From Pigmentiphaga kullae (GTDB taxonomy: Bacteria > Pseudomonadota > Gammaproteobacteria > Burkholderiales > Burkholderiaceae_B): a stretch of 64,000 nucleotides of DNA. Where the stretch lies: positions 310,001-374,000 of the forward strand of contig NZ_SGXC01000002.1 in NCBI RefSeq assembly GCF_004216695.1, written 5' to 3'. Positions 8,725 through 16,282 of the stretch are shown piece by piece. The notes beneath the pieces are model-generated. The model was given only the letters and a program-made list of their open reading frames with translations, had not been told where the DNA came from and ran no database searches. The number at the start of each line of letters is the position of its first letter. Position 1 is the first letter of the stretch. Made by a program: the position numbers and the translations under genes.

Positions 8725-9296
8725 GGCATTCCCCATTCACCGCCGTCTACGACGCGTGCGTTCTATATCCCGCGCCACTGCGGGATTTCCTGATGTGGCT
8801 CGGCCTGTCTGGCCGCTTCCGGGCGCGGTGGAGCCAAGCCATTCATGAGGAGTGGAAACGCAATCTGTTGATCAACCGCCCCGATCTCACCCGGGTTCAG
8901 GTCGACAGGACGTCGGATCTCATGGACAGGGCCATTCCGGACGGCTTGGTGGAGGGCTACGAAGCGCTCGTGGCAGGCCTGACATTACCCGATCCGAACG
9001 ATCGGCACGTCCTGGCTGCGGCGATTCGCTGCGGTGCGAGCGTGATTGTGACGTTCAACGAACGTGATTTCCCGAACGATCTGCTGGCTCCGTACGGCAT
9101 CGAATCGCAGCACCCCGATGAGTTTGTGGACAACCTGCTGGATCTGGATGCGGCCGCCGTAGTGTCGGCTGCGCAGCGCCAGCGTGCCCAACTCAAGCAT
9201 CCGCCGATCGATGTGGACCGCTATCTCGAAATCCTGCTGCGCCAAGGCCTTGTGCAAACGACCAAGGTGCTGGCGACCTATCGCACCATTCTCTGA
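8721..9296 (+). CDS. PIN-domain ribonuclease-like protein, probable toxin
   Basis: A 191-residue PIN-domain protein. The acidic metal-binding residues expected of PIN nucleases are visible: D11 in Y-D-A-C-V-L-Y-P, E44, D94 in P-N-D-R-H-V-L-A-A-A, and D116 in T-F-N-E-R-D-F-P. It is translationally coupled to the upstream HTH gene and ends 17 bp before the TRIP13-like gene, so it may be co-transcribed with CBASS. RNA cleavage is expected from the family. It may be an independent toxin-antitoxin unit or a regulatory part of the island. Confidence 0.85.
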   Translation: MRHSPFTAVYDACVLYPAPLRDFLMWLGLSGRFRARWSQAIHEEWKRNLLINRPDLTRVQVDRTSDLMDRAIPDGLVEGYEALVAGLTLPDPNDRHVLAAAIRCGASVIVTFNERDFPNDLLAPYGIESQHPDEFVDNLLDLDAAAVVSAAQRQRAQLKHPPIDVDRYLEILLRQGLVQTTKVLATYRTIL

Positions 9297-9313
9297 CCCG
9301 CCGAGAGCCACGG

Positions 9314-10228
9314 ATGACCAAGAATCCTTCATCAGACGCCACTTTGCCGAAAGGCATCCATCGAAGCTGGAAGCTGCCGGATAAGTCGCTGGGTGACTTG
9401 TGGGATTCGATCGTGATGGACGAAGCCATCAAAAAACAGTTGCTGTCACAAGCGATCGTCAACTTCACGGTGCGCCCCAAGGTGGAGCGCACGGTACTCC
9501 CCCTGCACGGCGTGATCTTGTTGGTCGGCCCGCCGGGGACTGGGAAGACCTCCTTGGCACGGGGCTTGGCGCATCGTGTGGCCGAATCTTTTTCTTCTGC
9601 GAAGTTTCGATTGCTGGAAGTGGAGCCTCACACGCTGACGAGCTCTGCAATGGGAAAGACTCAACGCGCCGTGGCAGACCTGTTCTCGCAATCGATCGCA
9701 GAATCCGCAGCGGCGGGCCCGACGATCGTCCTTCTGGACGAGGTCGAAACGCTTGCGGCTGATCGAGCGAAGCTCAGCCTGGAAGCCAACCCGGTTGATG
9801 TGCACCGGGCCACCGACGCGGTGTTGGTGCAGTTGGACATGTTGGCCGAACGCAACCCGCATCTGCTGTTCGTGGCCACCAGCAACTTCCCACAGGCCGT
9901 CGACAGTGCCTTCCTATCTCGTTGCGACATGGTGATGGAGGTGCCACTGCCCGGCAAGGATGCCTGCAAGCAGATCCTAGTGGACTGCCTGAATGGCCTG
10001 GCAAAGACATTTCCGGGGATTGGCAAGCTTTCCTCGGCTCACCAGTTCGACGCGTGCGCTGGCGAGTGCGTCGGATTGGATGGTCGGGCCATTCGCAAGG
10101 TCGTAGCCAACGCCCTCGCGGCCGACCCGCAAGTGGCTATCGATCCGAACAAGCTTTCCGTAGAGCACTTGCGCAGTGCGATACGACAGGCAAAGCAAAT
10201 GCGCCTTCAAGGAGGGAAGCAAAAATGA
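9314..10228 (+). CDS. cap6: TRIP13/Pch2-like AAA+ ATPase of type III CBASS (Cap6)
   Basis: A 304-residue single-ring AAA+ protein. Walker A GPPGTGKT is at residues 72-79, Walker B I-V-L-L-D-E at 138-143, and a sensor-1 A-T-S-N-F motif follows. In type III CBASS this ATPase remodels the HORMA protein and pulls it off the CD-NTase, switching the alarm off. The next four genes are exactly the expected partners (two HORMA proteins, CD-NTase, NucC), which makes the assignment firm. The stop overlaps the start of the first HORMA gene (ATGA). GC content is visibly lower than in the flanking ICE genes, consistent with separate acquisition. Confidence 0.92.
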   Translation: MTKNPSSDATLPKGIHRSWKLPDKSLGDLWDSIVMDEAIKKQLLSQAIVNFTVRPKVERTVLPLHGVILLVGPPGTGKTSLARGLAHRVAESFSSAKFRLLEVEPHTLTSSAMGKTQRAVADLFSQSIAESAAAGPTIVLLDEVETLAADRAKLSLEANPVDVHRATDAVLVQLDMLAERNPHLLFVATSNFPQAVDSAFLSRCDMVMEVPLPGKDACKQILVDCLNGLAKTFPGIGKLSSAHQFDACAGECVGLDGRAIRKVVANALAADPQVAIDPNKLSVEHLRSAIRQAKQMRLQGGKQK

Positions 10229-10695
10229 CCACCGTTGTCAGCCGGACGTTTCGCAGCTCGCCGCACCGCGATGCGTTGCAGACATGGGATGCCATTGTCG
10301 AACTGCTCACTCAGGGCAAGGACGGCACGGCTCGCTCTGAACTCAGGGCCGTGACGGGCGTGGCCGCCAGCTTGATCGCCGACCAGGCACCCAAGAGCGC
10401 GCCCATCGTTGCGACATGCGATGGACCACGGACCAGGATCTACTGCCTCTTCGACGAAGACGCGATCTATGGTGATGATGCCAACGAAGAAGTCTTGGGG
10501 TTCGAGCCGTTGAAGGGAGACTGGGGAGTCTCGCTGCCGTGTCCGAAGGAGCAGCTCGGCTGGGTGCAAAGCGCGCTCAAAAAGCACAGTTCTCGCATCA
10601 TTGCACGGGACTTGAGCCAAGGAATTGCCACGCAGGCGCAGGCCGATGCTGGGCAAGCGCTGTCGCTCGACCTCGGAGGTTTCCTCAAGTCATGA
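10225..10695 (+). CDS. CBASS HORMA-domain protein, first of two (bacHORMA_2-like)
   Basis: A 156-residue protein in the position of the second HORMA class of two-HORMA type III CBASS operons, as known in Pseudomonas aeruginosa. Sequence features are few: a long helical start ([11 protein letters not shown]) and a beta-rich middle. HORMA identity rests on operon position, size and partner genes more than on motifs. In these systems HORMA proteins recognise infection-related peptides and activate the CD-NTase. Both ends overlap neighbours by 4 bp, so the operon is tightly coupled. Confidence 0.75.
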
Positions 10696-11192
10696 GCACC
10701 GTCGCCACCTACTCGTACACGCACTCGGTTACCTATGTGACCGACAACATCCTCAAGAGCTTGAAAGACATCATCCTGCTCAGTGGGCTGGACCCTGAGC
10801 ACTTTGCGGATCGCTGGGAGAGCAATACCCGAGCCATCAAGACGTGGCTCGGGACCGGTGATCTGCGCAAGGTGATTCTGGAGATCTACAACCCGGCAAC
10901 CGACAAGCTCGTGACCCGATGGGATATCGACATCGTGTATGGGTGGTCCGATGGCGACGGCAGCTTCTGGACAGATACCGAGCAGTTGAAGTACGCGATC
11001 AAGAAAGCTGGGCTGCTGCCATCGCAGGCCAAGTACAAGTTAATGCTCGATACAAAGCCAGGGCGACCTGATGTGGAGGGATGGAGCAAAGGAAGTTATC
11101 GCTCGACGGATGGAATGGTCAAGCAGAGCCTAGGCTCGACTGTCGAACACAGCGGCCTGGCGGGTCAGGCCGGATATTGGAGGCAACGCTGA
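10692..11192 (+). CDS. cap7: CBASS HORMA-domain protein, second of two (bacHORMA_1-like, Cap7)
   Basis: A 166-residue protein with the characteristic start of bacterial HORMA proteins, a Tyr-rich strand then a long helix ([20 protein letters not shown]), followed by [10 protein letters not shown] and a Trp-rich beta region. The C-terminal tail after about residue 140 is the likely safety belt or closure segment. HORMA proteins in type III CBASS bind and switch on the CD-NTase when they sense phage proteins. It overlaps the CD-NTase start by TGATG. Confidence 0.85.
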
Positions 11193-12094
11193 TGCTGTCG
11201 ATCGATGAAGCTTTTCGCAAGTTCAAGTCGCGTCTGGAACTCAACGAACGCGAACAGAAGAATGCCTCGCAACGCCAGAACGAAGTGCGGGACTACCTGC
11301 AGACCAAGTTCGGCATTGCGCGCAGCTTCCTGACCGGTTCCTATGCTCGATACACGAAGACGAAGCCGCTCAAGGATATCGACATCTTCTTCGTGCTGAA
11401 GGACTCGGAGAAGCATTACCACGGCAAGGCCGCATCGGTAGTGCTGGATGATTTCCACTCTGCATTGGTGGAGAAATACGGTTCGGCGGCCGTGCGCAAA
11501 CAGGCGCGCTCGATCAACGTGGATTTCGGTGTTCACATCGACGCGGAGGACAACACGGACTACCGGGTGGTCAGCGTGGATGCGGTGCCCGCATTCGATA
11601 CCGGCGACCAGTATGAGATCCCCGATACGGCGTCCGGAAAGTGGATCAAGACGGACCCGGAGATCCATAAGGACAAGGCGACCGCAGCGCACCAAGCCTA
11701 TGGCAATGAGTGGAAAGGTCTCGTGCGCATGGTGAAGTACTGGAACAACAATCCCAAGCACGGCGATCTGAAGCCGGTGAAGCCCTCGTTCCTGATCGAG
11801 GTAATGGCCCTTGAGTGTCTTTACGGCGGCTGGGGAGGATCGTTCGATCGCGAGATCCAGTCGTTCTTTGCCACGCTTGCCGATCGAGTTCATGACGAGT
11901 GGCCGGATCCCGCCGGACTTGGCCCGGCGATCAGCAACGATATGGATGCCGCGCGCAAGCAGCGCGCGCAGCAGCTGCTGTTCCAGGCGAGCCAAGACGC
12001 AAGCATCGCCATCGACCACGCGCGTCGTGGTCGCAATATCGAAGCGCTTCGCGCCTGGCGCGCACTGTTTGGCCCCAAGTTCCCACTGTCCTGA
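11192..12094 (+). CDS. CD-NTase (cGAS/DncV-like nucleotidyltransferase) of type III CBASS
   Basis: A 300-residue nucleotidyltransferase that makes the cyclic oligonucleotide alarm. The polymerase-beta signature is intact: G49-S50, the metal ligands D62 and D64 in L-K-D-I-D-I-F-F, and third Asp D111 in I-N-V-D-F. The C-terminal half is the helical OAS-like domain. Because the effector is NucC, the expected product is cyclic tri-AMP. Clade (CdnC versus CdnD) is not assigned; two-HORMA operons with NucC are usually clade D. The start is fixed by overlap with the upstream stop. Confidence 0.92.
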   Translation: MLSIDEAFRKFKSRLELNEREQKNASQRQNEVRDYLQTKFGIARSFLTGSYARYTKTKPLKDIDIFFVLKDSEKHYHGKAASVVLDDFHSALVEKYGSAAVRKQARSINVDFGVHIDAEDNTDYRVVSVDAVPAFDTGDQYEIPDTASGKWIKTDPEIHKDKATAAHQAYGNEWKGLVRMVKYWNNNPKHGDLKPVKPSFLIEVMALECLYGGWGGSFDREIQSFFATLADRVHDEWPDPAGLGPAISNDMDAARKQRAQQLLFQASQDASIAIDHARRGRNIEALRAWRALFGPKFPLS

Positions 12095-12132
12095 TTCCAT
12101 CGGCTTCCATACACGTCCCATCGAGGTACAGC

Positions 12133-12858
12133 ATGTCCCAGTGGTCGCTTTCCCAGCTCCTGTCGTCCCTGCATGAGGACATCCAGCAGCGCTTGTCCGT
12201 AGTACGCAAGACCTTCGGTCACCCGGGTACGAAGGGGGATGCGAGCGAGAACGTCTGGATCGACATGCTGGATACCTATCTGCCCAAACGGTACCAGGCG
12301 GCCAAGGCGCATGTGGTGGACAGCCTGGGGAACTTCAGCCAGCAGATCGATGTGGTGGTGTTTGATCGGCAATATTCGCCTTTTATCTTCACCTACGAGA
12401 ACGAGACGATCATTCCAGCCGAAAGCGTGTACGCCGTTTTCGAGGCCAAGCAGACGGCTGACGCGGGGCTTGTGGCCTATGCCCAGGAGAAGGTCGCCAG
12501 TGTGCGCAGGCTGCACCGCACGAGCCTGCCGATCCCGCACGCTGGCGGGACCTACCCAGCGAAGCCGTTGATTCCGATTCTGGGTGGCTTGCTCACCTTC
12601 GAGAGCGAATGGAGTCCTGCATTGGGTCCATCCATGGACAAGGCGCTGAACGCAAACCTCACCGAGGGGCGTCTGGACATCGGATGCGTTGCCGCCCACG
12701 GGCACTTTTTCTATGACCAAGCCAGCGGCGCGTACAGCTACACCAACGAAAACAAGCCGGCGACCGCGTTTCTTTTCAAGCTGATCGCGCAGCTTCAGTT
12801 CAGTGGAACGGTCCCCATGATCGATGTGGAGGCTTACGGTCAGTGGTTGACCAAGTGA
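12133..12858 (+). CDS. nucC: NucC, cyclic-triadenylate-activated DNA endonuclease (CBASS effector)
   Basis: A 241-residue restriction-endonuclease-fold protein. Catalytic residues fall at the positions I recall for E. coli NucC: D73 in Q-Q-I-D-V-V-V-F-D, and E104 and K106 in V-F-E-A-K-Q. The start (M-S-x-W-S-L-S-Q-L) and length also match. NucC is a trimer that joins into hexamers when it binds cyclic tri-AMP and then degrades double-stranded DNA, killing the infected cell before phage release. It starts 38 bp after the CD-NTase stop and ends 9 bp before the Rad50-like gene. Confidence 0.94.
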   Translation: MSQWSLSQLLSSLHEDIQQRLSVVRKTFGHPGTKGDASENVWIDMLDTYLPKRYQAAKAHVVDSLGNFSQQIDVVVFDRQYSPFIFTYENETIIPAESVYAVFEAKQTADAGLVAYAQEKVASVRRLHRTSLPIPHAGGTYPAKPLIPILGGLLTFESEWSPALGPSMDKALNANLTEGRLDIGCVAAHGHFFYDQASGAYSYTNENKPATAFLFKLIAQLQFSGTVPMIDVEAYGQWLTK

Positions 12859-12867
12859 GGGGGCGCT

Positions 12868-15492
12868 GTGGCAAGCATACGTTCGGAGTACCACCGGTTC
12901 CTGGCGCACTTGGCGCAGCGGCACGTGCACGACGACGTGCGCCGGCTGGCGCACCTGGTGCTCGATCACCTGCAGCCACTGGCCGAGGTCGGTGCTGCAC
13001 GCCGGGGGCGCTCCACGCGCTTGGCGCCGCTGGCCATCGCGCATCTGGCGCAGATGCCTGTCGCCTACGACGGGGACGCGCGCGGCCCCGAAAACGGGCC
13101 GGCGCTCGGGCGACTGCACCAGCTCGAAGTCGGGCCGTTTCGAGGATTCATGCGGCAGGAGACGTTCGACCTCAGCCATGACATCACCTTGGTCTACGGT
13201 GCCAACGGCACCGGCAAGAGCAGCTTCTGCGAAGCCTTGGAAGTGGCGATGCTCGGTTCGATCAGCGAAGCGCAGGCCAAGCGGGTCGACCAGCGGACGT
13301 ACTGCAACAACGCTCGCCTGCGCCGCCACGTCGCGCCAGTCCTGTCGTCTACGGCGGCGGGCGAAGCGCAGGCCGTCCAGCCCGACGAAGCTGAGTATCG
13401 CTTCTGCTTCATCGAGAAGAACCGCCTCGACGATTTCGCCCGAATCGCCGCGCGGACCCCGAGCGATCAGCGCCAGCTCATCGCCACCCTGTTCGGCGTG
13501 GACCAGTTCAGCGAGTTCGTGCGCGGCTTCAACCCCTCGCTCGATCAGGACCTGATGCTTGCCGGCGTGCAGGCGGCGCAGCTGGCGCAGCGTCGCCTGC
13601 GGTTGGCGAACTCCGAACAGACCATCGCCGCCTACCCGCAGAAGATCGCAGCGGTCGAGGGCCTGGAACAAGCTTTGGCGCAGCGCATGTCACCTGGCGC
13701 GACCTATCAAGCCTGCGTGGACTGGCTGCTGGGTACGCCGCAGCAGCAAGGACGGCTACCGTATGTCCAGGCTCAGCTGGACGCCAACCCGCCTGCCATT
13801 CACGAGGTGACCCAGGCCCGCCTGCAAGCGTTGCTGGCAGAGGCCTACCGCGTCCAGGGACTGTGGCAAGCGTCTTCCGCGCAACTCGCGGCCCGCGCGG
13901 GCGAGGTGTCGTACGCGAAGCTCTACGAGGCCGTGCAAGCGTTGGCGGACGGGGCGACCGCGTGTCCGGCATGTGGAACCGGACTGGCCGCTGTGGCACA
14001 GGACCCGTTCGCCAGGGCGCGAATGGGCCTGGAGCAGCTCGCGCAACTGGCCGTCCTGCAGCAGCAAGAGGCCGGGCATCGGACGCAGTTGAGCGAGGCG
14101 GTCCGAGCGCTGTGGGACGAAATGCGCCGCGTGGTGGCGGCGGCTGGGGTCGCTTGTCCTGCCGAATCGCAGGCCGCGGGCCTGCCACTGCTGCCTCCCA
14201 CGTCGGCGGGCAATTGGCTCGGCGGCTGGGTGAATGGGGACCAGCGCGCCTGGCAAGCCCTCTTACGGATCGCACAGATCATCGAAGGCTTCGACGCGCA
14301 GGCGCGCGACGTGCATGCCCAGCGCGGCGCGATGGCCCAGGAGCGGGACCGCCTGCAACAGCATCAGCTGGAGATCGAACGGCTGCGGACCATGCGCACG
14401 ACTGCGGATCAGGAGCTGGCGGCCGCCCGCCAAACCGTGGCCCAATTCGACGACGCGAACCGCGGCCTGATCCAGGCGGCCACGGACGAAATGCCGGTGG
14501 TGGTGCACCATCAGCGGGTCAAGGCCGCCTACGACGGCTTCCTACCCGAGATTCAGGCATACCTGACCGCTCTGCCGGGGGTTCTGCTACAGGGGCTGGG
14601 AGACCAAGCCCGCCATCTCTACAACGCATTCAACCGGGCCGATCCGCCCGGCGATCTGCTGCACGCGCTGTGGTTGCCCGTGGCCGAGAACGGCAAGATC
14701 GAGGTGGAGTTCGCCGGCGAGCCGGGCGTGCGCTACGACGCGTTGATCGTCTTCAGCGAAGGGCACATCAAATGCTTGGGTCTGGCGATTCTGCTTGCCA
14801 AGAACCTCGCGCAGGGCTGCCCCGTGGTCATCTTCGATGACGTCGTCAATGCGATAGACGACGACCATCGCGATGGCATCTGGCGTACCTTCTTCGAGGA
14901 CGGTTTGCTCCACGGCAAGCAGGTTATCCTCACCTCGCACGCAGAGGAGTTCCTGCACCGCATCCAGCAGGAGTTGGGCGTGCGCCGCGCCGCGGCCATC
15001 AAGCGCTACAAGTTTCTCCCGCATCAGGGAGAGCACGAACTGCGGGTCGACAGCGACCCGCCAGCGAAGAACTATGTTCTTCTGGCCCAGCAGGCGTTGG
15101 CGGCTGACGAGAAACGCGAGGCACTGCGCCAGGCCCGGCCGGCGCTGGAGAGTCTGACGGACCGCCTGTGGACGTGGCTGGGTCGGCGGGCGGACGGCCG
15201 GATCGACATCAAGCTGAGCGGGCCCCGCGCGCCTTGGGAGCTGAACAATAAATGCACCAAGTTGCGGTCGGCCGTCGAGCGTATCGCGGCGCAACATGCG
15301 GGTGCGCCGGATGCCGTAGGGGCGTTGGTCAGGCTGCTCAATGTCAGCGGTACGAGTATTGAATGGGGTTACCTCAATAGCGGTGTGCACGACGCTCAGC
15401 GCGATCATGAGTTCGATCGGGCGACGGTAAGAACGGTCGTCGAGGCGGTTACGGCGTTGGATGCTGCTCTTGATACCCTGCAGAACCGATGA
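12868..15492 (+). CDS. Rad50/SMC-like AAA ATPase with CxxC hook, last gene of the CBASS island
   Basis: An 874-residue ABC-type ATPase. Walker A G-A-N-G-T-G-K-S is at residues 111-118, a signature-like F-S-E-G-H at 629-633 and Walker B V-V-I-F-D-D at 653-658. Between them is a long Gln/Leu/Arg-rich coiled region with a CxxC pair (C366, C369 in C-P-A-C-G), like the zinc hook of Rad50 and RloC. A unique N-terminal region of about 85 residues and a C-terminal region of about 190 residues are not recognised. It begins 9 bp after nucC on the same strand, so it is very probably co-transcribed. Such ATPases occur in several defence systems; an added CBASS part or a separate system are both possible. 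Confidence 0.8.
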   Translation: MASIRSEYHRFLAHLAQRHVHDDVRRLAHLVLDHLQPLAEVGAARRGRSTRLAPLAIAHLAQMPVAYDGDARGPENGPALGRLHQLEVGPFRGFMRQETFDLSHDITLVYGANGTGKSSFCEALEVAMLGSISEAQAKRVDQRTYCNNARLRRHVAPVLSSTAAGEAQAVQPDEAEYRFCFIEKNRLDDFARIAARTPSDQRQLIATLFGVDQFSEFVRGFNPSLDQDLMLAGVQAAQLAQRRLRLANSEQTIAAYPQKIAAVEGLEQALAQRMSPGATYQACVDWLLGTPQQQGRLPYVQAQLDANPPAIHEVTQARLQALLAEAYRVQGLWQASSAQLAARAGEVSYAKLYEAVQALADGATACPACGTGLAAVAQDPFARARMGLEQLAQLAVLQQQEAGHRTQLSEAVRALWDEMRRVVAAAGVACPAESQAAGLPLLPPTSAGNWLGGWVNGDQRAWQALLRIAQIIEGFDAQARDVHAQRGAMAQERDRLQQHQLEIERLRTMRTTADQELAAARQTVAQFDDANRGLIQAATDEMPVVVHHQRVKAAYDGFLPEIQAYLTALPGVLLQGLGDQARHLYNAFNRADPPGDLLHALWLPVAENGKIEVEFAGEPGVRYDALIVFSEGHIKCLGLAILLAKNLAQGCPVVIFDDVVNAIDDDHRDGIWRTFFEDGLLHGKQVILTSHAEEFLHRIQQELGVRRAAAIKRYKFLPHQGEHELRVDSDPPAKNYVLLAQQALAADEKREALRQARPALESLTDRLWTWLGRRADGRIDIKLSGPRAPWELNNKCTKLRSAVERIAAQHAGAPDAVGALVRLLNVSGTSIEWGYLNSGVHDAQRDHEFDRATVRTVVEAVTALDAALDTLQNR

Positions 15493-15532
15493 ACGGCACA
15501 CGGCTTTGCAGAGCAGTGCCGCCCGTGTCACC

Positions 15533-16282
15533 TCATAAGTACTTCTTGAAGCTGCCTGCGGTCAGGCTGACTGCCATCCCCAGCAACGCCGCGCTGGGCA
15601 GCAGGATGACCAGAGGATGCACCGCTATGGGCAGTGCGAGATAGGTGACCCAAGGCAGCACGGCCAACGGCATCAGGCTGGCCTTCGCGCGGTGGTAGAT
15701 GAAGCCGGATTCGCGGCCCGCGCCGAACCGGCGCACATCCCGTCGCACCAGGCCGTCGATCAGGCCGACGAATGCTGCAGTGAGGATCAGCGGCAGCGTG
15801 AGTACCAGGACCAGCAGGCGCACCAGGAAGGTGAGCGTCGTGAAGGCCGCAGCGATCAGGTAGCTTTCGGCCCAGACATAGACTTGGCTGATGTAGTAGC
15901 GGAAGTTGCGGCTCTGCCCGTGGCTGGCCGCGCGGGCGCGCTCGGCGGTCTGGCTCATGCGCTCCAGCAACCCCGAGCGCACGAACACCCACTCGTACCC
16001 GGTATCCACCAGCTCGTGCGCCGTGCGCCCGGGCTCCTGCACCACCACGCTGCGCGTGAAGTGGTTGGACAGGTGCCCGAGTTCGTACTGCAGCATCTGC
16101 TGGGAGTGGCGCCAGCCCTGGTCCTTCCAGAACAGGTGCATGCCGACGCACTCCACCACGATCGAGAACAGCAGCGAGCCGATGAGCACCCCGAGCAGCC
16201 GGAACGGCAAGGTGATGGTGCCGACGATCAGCCCCTGGCGCTGGTTCTGCTCCCGCTGCGCGGTCGAGGCGGCATCCTTCAT
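15533..16282 (-). CDS. ICE membrane protein, PFL_4697 family (TIGR03747)
   Basis: A 249-residue integral membrane protein: a transmembrane segment at about residues 19-43, a loop with H-S-Q-Q-M-L-Q-Y-E-L-G-H-L, then three or four helices in the C-terminal half. It matches TIGR03747 by size and by position directly after traD. It converges on the Rad50-like gene with a 40-bp gap, marking where the defence island entered the conjugation genes. Its start overlaps the traD stop by 4 bp. Confidence 0.88.
   Translation of the reverse strand: MKDAASTAQREQNQRQGLIVGTITLPFRLLGVLIGSLLFSIVVECVGMHLFWKDQGWRHSQQMLQYELGHLSNHFTRSVVVQEPGRTAHELVDTGYEWVFVRSGLLERMSQTAERARAASHGQSRNFRYYISQVYVWAESYLIAAAFTTLTFLVRLLVLVLTLPLILTAAFVGLIDGLVRRDVRRFGAGRESGFIYHRAKASLMPLAVLPWVTYLALPIAVHPLVILLPSAALLGMAVSLTAGSFKKYL

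Noticed and set aside
12133..12858. Novel unidentified effector nuclease in the CBASS operon
   Set aside because: The residues D73, E104 and K106, the start and the length agree with NucC, so the effector itself is a known type.
11890..13671. 593-residue minus-strand frame across the CD-NTase, NucC and ATPase genes
   Set aside because: It crosses three genes with intact catalytic motifs on the plus strand and has no recognisable domain.
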